NCBI RefSeq assembly: GCF_000735695.2
Contig: NZ_JASZ02000003.1
Span: 62,001 to 126,000 of the forward strand
DNA: 64,000 nt
Source: Kaistella haifensis DSM 19056
Lineage (GTDB): Bacteria > Bacteroidota > Bacteroidia > Flavobacteriales > Weeksellaceae
Reading direction: 5' to 3'
Shown piece after piece: positions 1-8,960 of this stretch (its first letter is position 1; each line of letters begins with the position of its first letter). The translations under genes and the position numbers were made by a program. The notes beneath the pieces were generated by a model. It did not search any database and had not been told where the DNA came from. It worked only from the letters and a program-made list of their open reading frames with translations.

Positions 1-797
1 CCAGCAACAGATTCGCCTAAACCTCCTAAATAATTGTGTTCTTCAGCAGTTACAATTTTTCCTGTTTTCTCCACAGATTTCAGGATAATTTCTTCGTCTA
101 AAGGTTTAATGGTGTGAATGTTAATAACTTCACAAGAAATGCCTTCTTTCTCCAGTTCTTCTGCAGCAACCAAAGATTCCCAAACTAAATGTCCGGTTGC
201 CACGATGGTTACGTCCGTTCCTTCTTGTAAAAGAATTCCTTTTCCGATTTCAAACGGCATATCCTCTGGAATGAAAACTGGAACTACAGGTCGTCCGAAT
301 CGTAAATAAACAGGGCCTTCAAAATCTGCAATGGCTAAAGTAGCGGCTTTCGTTTGGTTGTAATCGCAAGTGTTGATCACTGTCATTCCCGGAAGCATTT
401 TCATCATTCCGATGTCTTCCAAAACTTGGTGTGTAGCGCCATCTTCTCCTAGGGTTAATCCAGCATGAGAAGCACAAATTTTTACATTTTTATTGGAATA
501 AGCGATTGATTGACGAATTTGGTCATAAACTCTTGAGGTTGAAAAGTTTGCAAAAGTTCCGGTATAAGGGATTTTCCCATTGATGGTTAATCCGGCTGCT
601 ATTCCCATCATATTGGCTTCTGCAATTCCGACTTGGAAGAATCTTTCCGGGGCTTTTTCAATAAATTTTTCCATTTTTAGCGATCCGATAAGATCTGCGC
701 AAAGTGCAACTACATTTGGATTTTTATCTGCCAATTCAGCCAATCCGGCTCCGAAACCGCTTCTCGTATCTTTTTTTTCTGTATAGGTGTATTTCAT
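1..797 (-). CDS. Transketolase C-terminal subunit (partial)
   Basis: This is the pyrimidine-binding and C-terminal half of transketolase, encoded as a separate polypeptide; its 3' end lies outside the window. Translation from the ATG at 797 starts [16 protein letters not shown] and contains the [10 protein letters not shown] segment (Glu about residue 60), which in transketolases carries the glutamate that activates the thiamine diphosphate aminopyrimidine. It lies 43 bp downstream of the N-terminal subunit gene on the same strand, so the two should be co-transcribed and form one active enzyme of the non-oxidative pentose phosphate pathway. About 265 codons are visible. The family call is firm; the C-terminus is unseen. 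Confidence 0.93.
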   Translation of the reverse strand, partial: MKYTYTEKKDTRSGFGAGLAELADKNPNVVALCADLIGSLKMEKFIEKAPERFFQVGIAEANMMGIAAGLTINGKIPYTGTFANFSTSRVYDQIRQSIAYSNKNVKICASHAGLTLGEDGATHQVLEDIGMMKMLPGMTVINTCDYNQTKAATLAIADFEGPVYLRFGRPVVPVFIPEDMPFEIGKGILLQEGTDVTIVATGHLVWESLVAAEELEKEGISCEVINIHTIKPLDEEIILKSVEKTGKIVTAEEHNYLGGLGESVA

Positions 798-840
798 TTC
801 TTTCTTTTTTGTTTTACGAATTACTTCAAATATTAAAAAT

Positions 841-1692
841 TTAGTAATCCGCCGGCGCTTCTAAATACAATTGTTTGAAGGCAGTGATTAATTGCTCATC
901 ATTAGGTGCTTTTCCGTGCCATGCGTGGGTTCCCATCATATAATCTACGCCAAATCCCATTTCTGTATGTAGGATAATCGCGATTGGTTTCCCGTTTCCG
1001 GTTTTGGCTTTGGCGTGTTCCAGAACTGCAATAACGGCTTCCAAATCGTTTCCGTTTTTCTCTTCCAAAACGTCCCAACCAAAAGCACGAAGTTTTGCAT
1101 TTAAATCTCCTAAACTCAAGACATCATCAACGTTACCGTCAATTTGTCGGTTATTGTAGTCGATGGTTGCGATGAGGTTATCTACTTTGTTGTGAGCGGC
1201 ATACATCAATGCTTCCCAAATTTGCCCTTCCTGAAGTTCTCCGTCACCATGTAGGGTATACACTAAGCTTTGGTCTCCGTCCAATTTTTTTCCTAACGCT
1301 GCACCAATTGCGACTGAAAGTCCTTGTCCTAAAGAACCTGAAGCAACACGAACTCCCGGTAAACCTTCGTGCGTCGTTGGGTGACCTTGTAATCTGGAAT
1401 TTAACTTTCTGAAAGTCGCCAATTCTGCAACCGGAAAGAAATCAAATCTTGCCAGAGTGGAGTAGAATACAGGCGAAATATGCCCATTGGAAAGGAAGAA
1501 AAGATCCTCATTTTTGCCTTCCATGGTGAATGGCAATTTGTAATTCATCACTTTACCATAAAGTGCGGTGAAAAACTCGGTACAGCCCAAACTTCCTCCT
1601 GGATGGCCCGAATTTACAGCGTGAACCATTCTTAGAATGTCTCTTCTGATCTGTGTTGTAAGAGATTTCAGCTCTTCAATACTTTTACTCAT
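841..1692 (-). CDS. Transketolase N-terminal subunit
   Basis: This 283-residue protein is the thiamine-diphosphate-binding half of a two-subunit transketolase. Visible motifs are GHPGGSLG (residues 29-36), SNGH with His71, GHPTTHEG near 103-110, and the TPP motif starting [10 protein letters not shown] (GDG at 149-151) and closing with NN at 180-181. A single-chain transketolase is about 660 residues, so this is a naturally split form rather than a truncation: it has its own start and stop and is followed in the same direction by the C-terminal subunit. It transfers two-carbon ketol units between sugar phosphates in the cytoplasm. Confidence 0.94.
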   Translation of the reverse strand: MSKSIEELKSLTTQIRRDILRMVHAVNSGHPGGSLGCTEFFTALYGKVMNYKLPFTMEGKNEDLFFLSNGHISPVFYSTLARFDFFPVAELATFRKLNSRLQGHPTTHEGLPGVRVASGSLGQGLSVAIGAALGKKLDGDQSLVYTLHGDGELQEGQIWEALMYAAHNKVDNLIATIDYNNRQIDGNVDDVLSLGDLNAKLRAFGWDVLEEKNGNDLEAVIAVLEHAKAKTGNGKPIAIILHTEMGFGVDYMMGTHAWHGKAPNDEQLITAFKQLYLEAPADY

Positions 1693-1775
1693 TTTTTTGA
1701 TTTATTTGCAAGCGAATTTACGAATTTTTGATGGGTTAAGAAAATGGAAAACCATTGATTTTATATCGACGAAAA

Positions 1776-3212
1776 TTATTTTTTTCTAATCAACCATAAA
1801 CCAATAAAGGTGAGTAATCCATTGATAATCAATAATTCTAATCCAATTTTAAAATCTCCGAAAATATTTTCCTGGAATTTATCGATAAAGTAAGAAATTA
1901 CCGGAGCAACAACGCAAACGTAAGGTACCAAATGATCTTTTACTTTGAATTTGGTGAAAATTCCGAATGCGAAAAGTCCCAAAAGTGGTCCGTAAGTGAA
2001 GCCGGCAAGTTTAAGAATCAAACCAATCATCGAATTGTCATTAATGATTTTAAAAATCACCACCATTATCAAAAATGCAAAAGCAACAATTAAGTGAACT
2101 TTTTTTCTGAATTTTTCTTTTTCTTTCTCTGAAATATTTTTTTCCTTTAAGCCAAAAATATCAATGCAAAGTGAGGAAGTAAGCGCCGTCATCGCTCCAT
2201 CAGCACTCGGAAAAAGCGCGGAAATTAATGCGATGATGAAGATAATGGAGATTACAGGCGGCATGTGATTTAAGGCAATATCCGGAAACAACTGATCACC
2301 TGAACTCGCTACATGTTCTGTGGTTCCATAAAGGTGTAGCAAACCGCCCATGAAGAGGAATAAGGAAATTACGCCTACCAAAATAATTCCAAGAACAACC
2401 ATATTTTTTTGTGAATCTTTCAATTTGGTTACGGAAAGCGATTTCTGCATCATTTCCTGGTCGATTCCCGTCATTGTAATCGTGATAAATGCTCCTGCTA
2501 AAATCTGTTTAAAGAAAAATGCTTTTGAATTGATATCAGTATTGAAAACTTCGGTGTATCCGAGTTTATTCATCTCTTTTAAACTTTCAAAAAAGCCCAA
2601 ATTCAGATGGTTCAGCATATATGCGGAGCAAATGATGAGCCCCAAAAGCATACAGGTTGTTTGTAAAGTATCCGTCCAAACAATGGTTTTTACCCCTCCT
2701 TCGTAAGTATAAAGAATAATCATCCCCAAAATCACCAAAGTAGTAACGATAAAAGGAACTCCCAAACTATCGAGAATGGTAAATTGAAGAATATTTACTA
2801 CTAAATAAAGTCGCGCTGTAGCACCAACTAATCGGGAAACAATGAAAATCCAAGCTCCGGATTTGTAGGAAATCTGGCCCATTCTTTCTTGAAGATACCC
2901 ATAAATTGAGGTGAGTTTCAACCGATAATACAATGGCAGAAGCACATAAGCGATAATTACATAACCAATAAGATATCCAATGGTGATTTGTAAATAATGA
3001 AATTTATCCGCACCCACTGCACCCGGAACCGAAACAAAAGTCACACCCGAAAGGGACGTTCCAATCATCCCGAAAGCAACGAGCATCCAATTCGATTTTC
3101 TGTTTCCGATGAAGAAACTGTCGTTGTTACTGCCTTTTCCGGTTCGGTAAGCTACCCAAAGTAAAAGCGCGAAATAGGCGATGATAATACACAACAACAC
3201 AATCGGATTCAT
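1776..3212 (-). CDS. Sodium:solute symporter (SSS family)
   Basis: A 478-residue, very hydrophobic protein with about 13 predicted membrane segments. Features typical of the SSS family (SLC5-like) are the N-terminal glycine-rich region after the first helix (FFIGNRKSNWMLVAFGMIG), the GVTFVSVPGAVGA segment and the GGVKTIVWTDTLQ motif near residue 175. It would couple sodium entry to uptake of an organic solute across the inner membrane. The substrate cannot be read from the sequence. It lies 83 bp upstream of the transketolase pair on the same strand, which may or may not mean co-transcription. Confidence 0.9.
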   Translation of the reverse strand: MNPIVLLCIIIAYFALLLWVAYRTGKGSNNDSFFIGNRKSNWMLVAFGMIGTSLSGVTFVSVPGAVGADKFHYLQITIGYLIGYVIIAYVLLPLYYRLKLTSIYGYLQERMGQISYKSGAWIFIVSRLVGATARLYLVVNILQFTILDSLGVPFIVTTLVILGMIILYTYEGGVKTIVWTDTLQTTCMLLGLIICSAYMLNHLNLGFFESLKEMNKLGYTEVFNTDINSKAFFFKQILAGAFITITMTGIDQEMMQKSLSVTKLKDSQKNMVVLGIILVGVISLFLFMGGLLHLYGTTEHVASSGDQLFPDIALNHMPPVISIIFIIALISALFPSADGAMTALTSSLCIDIFGLKEKNISEKEKEKFRKKVHLIVAFAFLIMVVIFKIINDNSMIGLILKLAGFTYGPLLGLFAFGIFTKFKVKDHLVPYVCVVAPVISYFIDKFQENIFGDFKIGLELLIINGLLTFIGLWLIRKK

Positions 3213-3310
3213 AGAATTTTGTTTTTGAAAATTTCACAAATATAGTTTTTTTGGGCAAATGAAAAAACGCACCGGTTTGGTGAGTTTTATTTTAGAAAAA
3301 TTAAGAAATT

Positions 3311-3595
3311 TCACGAAAGTACATCCTGAAATTGCAGAGTCTTTTCAATGGTTTTTTTGGCAAACGAACATAACGGTATAATCTTTATTCCTTTTTCTCG
3401 GGCATATTCCACGCCGGCGTAAATCAGTTGTTTAGCATATCCTTTTCCGTTAAAAGCTTCGTCAACACCGGTGTGATCGATGATGAATTTATCGGTTCCT
3501 GCCCAAGTATATGTCATTTCTCCGGCTTTTACGCCATCTTCATAAATTTCGAAAACGCCGTTTTTCTCGTTGTTTTGGTGTTTTATTTCTGTCAT
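3311..3595 (-). CDS. GNAT-like small N-acetyltransferase (YjdJ type)
   Basis: A 94-residue protein resembling the short GCN5-related family typified by YjdJ (Pfam Acetyltransf_CG). The core reads FIIDHTGVDEAFNGKGYAKQ, matching the beta-strand plus acetyl-CoA pyrophosphate loop (GKGYAKQL), and the C-terminus FAKKTIEKTLQFQDVLS matches the usual family ending. Small proteins of this family lack the first helices of full GNAT enzymes and their substrates are generally unknown. It sits 47 bp downstream of the OsmC-like gene on the same strand. It is complete, with no sign of damage. Confidence 0.85.
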   Translation of the reverse strand: MTEIKHQNNEKNGVFEIYEDGVKAGEMTYTWAGTDKFIIDHTGVDEAFNGKGYAKQLIYAGVEYAREKGIKIIPLCSFAKKTIEKTLQFQDVLS

Positions 3596-3642
3596 AATAT
3601 TGTTTATTTTTTGTTTAATTAAAATGGTTTTTCCTGAAAATT

Positions 3643-4044
3643 TTATTCAATGAAACTAGTGTTAACCTCCATACTTCCGTGAAGAATTTTGTGTACAGGG
3701 CAAGCCTCGGCAACAGTAAGTAGGTGCTTAAGCTGATCTTCATCCAAAACCGCACCTTCATAACTGATTTTTCTGATGAAAATTACATTTTTGGTTAGCG
3801 GATAATTTTCCAGTTCTACTTCCACATTAATTTTCGGAATTTCCCAACCTTTTCGGTCAATATACATTCTTAAAGTCGCCGCAGTACAACTCGCCAAAGA
3901 AGTTGCCAAAATTTCAAGTGGATTGAATCCTTTGTTTTGGCCACCTTTTTCCAACGGTTCATCGGTGATGATTTTGTTTTCGCCTGCAGTAAATTCTGTA
4001 TAATACTTTTCGTTTCCTAAAATTGCTTTTACCGTAACACTCAT
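3643..4044 (-). CDS. OsmC/Ohr family peroxiredoxin-like protein
   Basis: A 133-residue OsmC-family protein. The two redox cysteines typical of the family are present: one in LATSLASCTAATLRMY (about residue 53) and one in VAEACPVHKIL near residue 115. These proteins act as dimers and reduce organic hydroperoxides. The sequence is closer to the YhfA/OsmC-like branch than to classical Ohr, so peroxide activity is likely but not certain. Neighbours (luciferase-like oxidoreductase, pirins, NAD(P)-binding oxidoreductase) suggest a cluster for oxidative or electrophile stress. Confidence 0.9.
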   Translation of the reverse strand: MSVTVKAILGNEKYYTEFTAGENKIITDEPLEKGGQNKGFNPLEILATSLASCTAATLRMYIDRKGWEIPKINVEVELENYPLTKNVIFIRKISYEGAVLDEDQLKHLLTVAEACPVHKILHGSMEVNTSFIE

Positions 4045-4142
4045 ATTTATTTTTTTTTAATTAAAAATTTTCCGTTAGTGCAACGAATTTAATTCCAATA
4101 CCTTATACAGTGACATTTTTTTTTAAAGATTGCGACATTCTG

Positions 4143-4334
4143 TTATTTTGAAAGTTTTCCGTTCAAAATCGCTTTTGGAAGTGGCACATATTCTTCTTCA
4201 TCACCCGGAACGAGTGGAAAAGCTTAGTGGTTTTGCTCATGCCAGTTGATTTTGGCTTTTTCGATGATTTCTTTATCAAAAAAGTTTCCTATGTCCGCAG
4301 CTTTTTCTTCAATGATGAGTCCGATGTTTGACAT
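4143..4334 (-). pseudogene. Pirin family remnant with internal deletion and in-frame stop
   Basis: Reading the minus strand from the ATG at 4334 gives MSNIGLIIEEKAADIGNFF, the usual start of a pirin. It then jumps to a segment resembling a pirin C-terminus (FDKEIIEKAKINWHEQNH), a TAA stop at 4224-4226, and in the same frame continues to PGDEEEYVPLPKA and a second stop at 4143. Intact pirins of this type are roughly 280-300 residues, so nearly all of the cupin core is missing. The join near residue 18 and the stop both argue that this is dead. The recognition rests on remembered family sequence and needs a search. It follows the luciferase-like gene on the same strand. Confidence 0.7.
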
Positions 4335-4395
4335 GATTAAATTGGGTTTTTAATGATATAAAAAAGGTCATAGAATAAGCAATATCTGCAATATT

Positions 4396-5451
4396 TTAGT
4401 TGAGTCCTAATTTTCTTTTGACCTCAGGAATGACCTGTGTTGCAAACAACTCGATGGATTTCATCGTCATTTCATGTGGAACAAATCCCATGCTCGCCTG
4501 CGCAAAAAATCGGGTAAAGCCGAAAAGTTCGTATTCATAAATTATTTTTTCAACTACTTGTTCTACACTTCCTACCATCAGTGATCCTTCCGGACTTCTC
4601 ATGAACTCAAATTGTTCGCGGGACATCGGTTGCCAACCGCGGCTTTTTCCTACACGATCCATCATTTGGGCGTAATAAGGAAAAAATTCGTCAGCAGTTT
4701 TTTCCCCATCTTCTCCTACAAACATATGGTTATTGATTCCCACTTGAAGATCTTCCGGTTTTACTCCATTTTCTAAGGCAGATTTTTTATAAAGATTAAT
4801 AAATGGCACAAACTGACTTGGCATTCCACCGATAATTGCAAGCATTAATGGAAGCTTAAGTTTTGCAGCTCTCACTGCCGAAGCGGGAGTTCCGCCCACA
4901 GCAAGCCAAATTGGAAGTTCTCCGTTTAATGCTCTTGGATAAACGCCTAAATCATGAATCGGTGCACGAAGTGTTCCTCGCCACGAAACTTTTTCTTCTT
5001 TATTAATTTTAAGCAAAAGATCGAGTTTCTCATCAAAAAGCTCGTTATAATCATTCAAATCAAACCCAAACAATGGGAAAGATTCTATGAAAGAACCCCG
5101 TCCGGCCATGATTTCTGCTCTCCCTCCGGAAATTGCATCCACCGTAGCAAATTGCTGATAAACGCGAACCGGATCTTCAGAACTTAAAACTGTTACCGCA
5201 CTCGATAATTTAATGTTTTTGGTGATTGCAGCAGCAGCCGCCAAAACGGTGGTTGGTGACGATACTGCGTAATCCGGCCGGTGATGTTCGCCAATTCCGA
5301 AAACATCAACGCCCAATTCATCGGCTAGTTTTATTTCTTCTAAAAGATTTTGTATTCTTTGGTGTGCATTAAATCCTTTACCGGAAACAGGTTCCGGAGC
5401 CATATCGGCAAAGGTCATCAAGCCAAATTCTATTTTTTTCATGCTTTTCAT
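4396..5451 (-). CDS. LLM class flavin-dependent oxidoreductase
   Basis: A 351-residue protein of the bacterial luciferase-like monooxygenase fold. Typical features are the N-terminal beta-strand FGLMTFADMAP, the ELGVDVFGIGEHHRPDYAVSSP segment (GEHHRP near residues 53-58), SAVTVLSSEDPVRVYQQFATVDAISGGRAEIMAGRGS, and a C-terminal helix with VGSVEQVVEKI. It binds FMN and would catalyse oxidation or reduction of an unknown substrate. An ATG three codons further on (MKKIEFG) is an equally good start. It begins 5 bp after the end of the frameshifted oxidoreductase gene, so the two formed one operon. Confidence 0.9.
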   Translation of the reverse strand: MKSMKKIEFGLMTFADMAPEPVSGKGFNAHQRIQNLLEEIKLADELGVDVFGIGEHHRPDYAVSSPTTVLAAAAAITKNIKLSSAVTVLSSEDPVRVYQQFATVDAISGGRAEIMAGRGSFIESFPLFGFDLNDYNELFDEKLDLLLKINKEEKVSWRGTLRAPIHDLGVYPRALNGELPIWLAVGGTPASAVRAAKLKLPLMLAIIGGMPSQFVPFINLYKKSALENGVKPEDLQVGINNHMFVGEDGEKTADEFFPYYAQMMDRVGKSRGWQPMSREQFEFMRSPEGSLMVGSVEQVVEKIIYEYELFGFTRFFAQASMGFVPHEMTMKSIELFATQVIPEVKRKLGLN

Positions 5452-5456
5452 TTGGT

Positions 5457-6112
5457 TTAATAAGCCGCTGTGAAAATCTGATGTTTGAATTTTTTGTTTT
5501 TAAGTTCATCAACAACCGCTACTGCCAAATCCTGAACAGAATGTCTGGAGCGTCCTTCCTCATCAAAAACCGGTGAATCGGTTGCCAATCGGTATTTTCC
5601 GGTTTTGGTTTTGTCTTCGCTGAACATGCTCATTTCCAGAGCAGGGCTGAAGAATTCCCAATCGAGGTTTTCGTTTTTAGAAAGATTTTCAACAAAATAT
5701 TTTTTCACCGCACTTGCAGCGGGATAAATTTCTTTAGGGAAATTCGGTCCGTCAACGAGGTGATTTCCATCAATTTTTAAAGTTCCTGCACCTCCGATAA
5801 CGATCAATTTCTTCACGCCTGAATTTTCAACTGCATTTTGAATGGAAGCTGCACCTTTTTGATATTCATCGTGAATGTTGGGATTGGTCCATCCCGGGTT
5901 GTAAGCGCTTATTACGGCATCGCTGCCTTTCACGGCTTCAGCCAACTCCGCTTCACTAGAAACATCAACATTTTTTTTCTCTAGATTTTCGTTTTCGATA
6001 GTGATTTTATCTGTATTTCTTGCGATTGCAGTTACTTGATAATTTCTTTCTAAAGTTCGTTAAGAATTGCATTTCCTACAAAACCTGTAGCGCCGATAAG
6101 TGATATTTTCAT
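5457..6112 (-). pseudogene. NAD(P)-binding oxidoreductase (COG2910-like), frameshifted
   Basis: The gene starts at the ATG at 6112 with MKISLIGATGFVGNAILNEL, an NAD(P)-binding Rossmann motif (GATGFVG), and then meets TAG. Restoring one T in the T run around 6051-6056 gives LLERNYQVTAIARNTDKI and joins the long downstream frame (5945 to 5457), which carries SDAVISAYNPGW, a GGAGTLKIDG segment and the C-terminal HQIFTAAY. The intact protein would be about 218 residues, the normal length for this YwnB-like family. The damage is one base in a homopolymer, so a sequencing error is a real alternative to a true mutation. Confidence 0.82.
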
Positions 6113-6207
6113 TTTTTTATAATTTAAAATTTAATTTTTTTTTTCATTAATTAAAGGTAGAGGAAAAAGAACAACTCAAATAGTTTGTAGTTATTTTTAA
6201 CAAAACT

Positions 6208-7083
6208 TTAATCTTCCAGATAGCCAAACTTGCCTGTATTGAAATCATCAAAAGCTTGAATGATTTCTTCTCGGGAATTCATTACGAAAGGACCGTGAGG
6301 AAAAATTGGTTCGTTCAACGGTTCACCGCTAATGATTAAAACGATAGCGTTTTCCGATGCCTCGATGGTGAAATCTTCGCCTTCATTTTCGAACAAAACG
6401 AAATGATCGGTCGGAGCATTTTCTTCACCATTAACCAAAATATTTCCTTCAATCACCAAAGCTGCCGTATTGAAATGGGGAGGAAAACTGAAATTTGCTT
6501 TCCCATTTGCTTTTAATTTTGCATTCATCAAATTGACAGGACTGAAAGTGGAAGCCGGACCTTTTTGGCTGTTGTATTCTCCCGCAATTACTTCTATAAA
6601 ACCATTTTCTCCTAGATCGACCTTGGTCATATCAGAGTTTTTAATGGCTTGATATTTTGGAGCGCTCATTTTATCTTTCGCAGGCAAATTCACCCACAAT
6701 TGCACCATCTGGAAAATTCCACCTTCTTTTGCCCATTCTGTTTCGTGAAATTCTTTGTGAAGAACTCCGGAGGCAGCGGTCATCCATTGCACATCGCCTT
6801 CACCGATAATTCCGCCACCACCTGCGCTATCGCCGTGTTCTACACGACCTTTGTAAGCGATGGTTACGGTTTCGAAACCTCTGTGAGGATGCACGCCAAC
6901 TCCGCGTGGAGTTTCTGTTCCTGAAAAATGAAATTTCGAGTTATAATCGAGTAATATGAATGGATCCATTCTTTTCATATCCAAACGAAAACCGCTTGGA
7001 ATAAAGTTGTGTACCCGAAAACCATCGCCCACGAAATGGGGCGGTCGGGGAGCTGCTACTATTTCTACTTTTTTTGTTGACAT
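6208..7083 (-). CDS. Pirin family protein
   Basis: A 291-residue bicupin of the pirin family. The N-terminal cupin metal site is visible as GVHPHRGFETVTIAYKG (HPHRGFE near residues 63-69), then VEHGDSAGGGGIIGEGDVQWMTAASGVLHKE, where His and Glu residues complete the metal ligands. The C-terminal cupin ends FPHGPFVMNSREEIIQAFDD, the usual pirin ending. Some pirins act as quercetinases and others as redox-sensitive regulators; the sequence does not decide. A candidate -7 element (TACTTTTG on the minus strand, 7105-7112) lies about 20 bp upstream of the ATG. Confidence 0.93.
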   Translation of the reverse strand: MSTKKVEIVAAPRPPHFVGDGFRVHNFIPSGFRLDMKRMDPFILLDYNSKFHFSGTETPRGVGVHPHRGFETVTIAYKGRVEHGDSAGGGGIIGEGDVQWMTAASGVLHKEFHETEWAKEGGIFQMVQLWVNLPAKDKMSAPKYQAIKNSDMTKVDLGENGFIEVIAGEYNSQKGPASTFSPVNLMNAKLKANGKANFSFPPHFNTAALVIEGNILVNGEENAPTDHFVLFENEGEDFTIEASENAIVLIISGEPLNEPIFPHGPFVMNSREEIIQAFDDFNTGKFGYLED

Positions 7084-7199
7084 TGTGTTCTTTATTTTGT
7101 CTTACAAAAGTACTTCAAGCGAAACAAAAAAACATTGATGTAGGGTAAGAATGTAGGGTGTTGAGAATCAGTAGTGTTAATGAAAACTGAATTTTAAAA

Positions 7200-8591
7200 T
7201 TATTCAGATCTCATGTTTTCGCCATCTTTTATATGAAGTCTTCGGAACACAAAACCTGAAAGAATGGTGAGAATTCCGACTACAAAAAAAGTATAACGAA
7301 AGGCGAGGTGTGGATTTTCAAACTTTGCTTCAAATGATTTTAAAATAATCAGTCCAAAAGCGATTCCGAAACCAATGGCCAATTGTTGATTTACGGCGAG
7401 CAAAGAGTTTCCGCTGCTCGTATGATCATTTCGCAAATCGGCGATAGAAATCGTATTCATCGAAGTGAACTGAATGGAATTGAAAAATCCGAGCACTGCA
7501 ATAATCGGAATAAACCAGAAAATGGAAGTATGAATTCCCGGAATTCCGAGGCAACAAATGAGTGCACCAATGATGAAAGTATTGGTCATCAACGTTTTTC
7601 GGTAACCGAATTTATTTAAAATATGAATCACGGAAGATTTTCCGAACATCGCTGTTATCGCCATCGGAGCTACGATCCATCCGGAAATTACCGCACTTTC
7701 CTTATAAGCAATTTGTATTAATAAAGGTAAAAGCAAAGGAATGGAACTGATTCCTAATCGTGTAGCGAGATTTCCTAGAATTCCTACTCGAAAGGTTCTA
7801 ACCTGAAAAAGGTTTAAAGGAAAAATCGGATTTTTGGTTTTAGTTGCGTGTTTGTAATAGTAATAAATCATTAAAAATCCCAAAATGAAAATCAGCAAAA
7901 CGGGAGTGGTGTGCGTCGTATTTCCAAATAATTCCAAGGAAACCGAGAGCAGCAAAGACGCTGAGGCGAAGATGATAAACCCTTTCAAATCAAATTCCGA
8001 AGACGCAGACTGATAATTTGGCATGTACCTGAGTCCTAAAATTATTCCCAGCAAACCAATAGGAATATTGATGAGAAAAATCCAGTGCCAAGAAAGATAA
8101 TCCACCATGTATCCGCCAACCAGTGGCCCTAAAACCGGACCGATTAATGCAGGAATAATTGCGAAATTCATCGCTTTTAGCAATTCGTTTTTCGGAAAAG
8201 TTTTGATCAGTGCCAATTTGCCCACTGGTGTCATTAAGCTTCCGCCAATACCCTGTATCACTCGGGAAATTACCAAATGCATCAGGTTTTGAGATATTGT
8301 ACAAAATATCGACCCTGCACTGAAAATAATTAAAGCGAAAATGAAAACTTTCTTGGTTCCGAATTTATCGGCCAAAAAACCGCTTACCGGCATGAATAAA
8401 GCTAAAGTTAGTACATAGCTGATAATTGCATTTTGCATATTCATTGGCGATTCGTTTAAATCTTTTGCGATTGATGGCAACGATGTGTTCAGAATAGTAG
8501 AATCAAGCATTTGCATGAAAATTGCCGTTGCAAGAATTATCGGGAGAAATTTTTTAACAGATGAGTTTGGTGTATTAATGGATTCAGACAT
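7200..8591 (-). CDS. MFS transporter, DHA2 (EmrB-like) drug efflux family
   Basis: A 463-residue major facilitator protein with about 13-14 predicted membrane helices. The first-helix motif MLDSTILNTSLPSIAKDL matches the DHA2 family signature, and the loop between helices 2 and 3 reads GFLADKFGTKKVF, the standard MFS motif A. VIQGIGGSLMTPVGKLAL is motif B and IPALIGPVLGPLVGG is motif C, the antiporter signature. This predicts proton-driven efflux of toxic compounds across the inner membrane. The substrate is unknown. It is followed 117 bp later by the pirin gene on the same strand. Confidence 0.92.
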   Translation of the reverse strand: MSESINTPNSSVKKFLPIILATAIFMQMLDSTILNTSLPSIAKDLNESPMNMQNAIISYVLTLALFMPVSGFLADKFGTKKVFIFALIIFSAGSIFCTISQNLMHLVISRVIQGIGGSLMTPVGKLALIKTFPKNELLKAMNFAIIPALIGPVLGPLVGGYMVDYLSWHWIFLINIPIGLLGIILGLRYMPNYQSASSEFDLKGFIIFASASLLLSVSLELFGNTTHTTPVLLIFILGFLMIYYYYKHATKTKNPIFPLNLFQVRTFRVGILGNLATRLGISSIPLLLPLLIQIAYKESAVISGWIVAPMAITAMFGKSSVIHILNKFGYRKTLMTNTFIIGALICCLGIPGIHTSIFWFIPIIAVLGFFNSIQFTSMNTISIADLRNDHTSSGNSLLAVNQQLAIGFGIAFGLIILKSFEAKFENPHLAFRYTFFVVGILTILSGFVFRRLHIKDGENMRSE

Positions 8592-8601
8592 TAAACAAAA
8601 A

Positions 8602-8633
8602 TAAAAAAAAATCCCGTGACAACTCGCGGGATT
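8602..8633 (-). terminator. Intrinsic terminator after higBA
   Basis: Reading the minus strand, a hairpin with arms AATCCCG and CGGGATT (8610-8616 and 8627-8633) is followed by a T run (8602-8610). It lies 7 bp after the end of higA, so it should end the toxin-antitoxin transcript just before the MFS gene. Confidence 0.8.
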
Positions 8634-8640
8634 TAGAATG

Positions 8641-8949
8641 TTAAACGACGTCTTCTTTTTCTTTTCGGATACGTGTAATTCTTGTCACTTCGCTAGATTT
8701 TTCTTTTAATTCATTTTCAATATCATAATCATCTTGAAGTCCGAGCCAAAATTTCGGAGAATTTCCAAAATATGCGCTTAATCTCACTGCGGTATCGGCA
8801 GAAATTCTTCTATTTCCTTTAATGATTTCCGAAATTCTGGTTTGTGGAATTTCCAAATCTTTCGAAAGTCTGTATTGTGAAATTTCGAGTGGAACCAAAA
8901 ATTCCTCTAATAATATTTCTCCGGGTGATATATTTCTCAACTTTTCCAT
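8641..8949 (-). CDS. higA: HigA-like antitoxin (XRE/Xre HTH)
   Basis: A 102-residue helix-turn-helix protein of the HigA/VapI antitoxin family. The start NISPGEILLEEFLVPLEIS is the family N-terminal signature, and the HTH follows as QYRLSKDLEIPQTRISEIIKGNRRIS with the typical end AVRLSAYFGNSPKFWLGLQ. It would bind and neutralise the adjacent HigB toxin and repress the operon promoter. The gene lies 11 bp after the toxin, the toxin-first order characteristic of higBA systems. The terminator follows directly. Confidence 0.93.
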   Translation of the reverse strand: MEKLRNISPGEILLEEFLVPLEISQYRLSKDLEIPQTRISEIIKGNRRISADTAVRLSAYFGNSPKFWLGLQDDYDIENELKEKSSEVTRITRIRKEKEDVV

Positions 8950-8960
8950 GTTTTTTCAAT

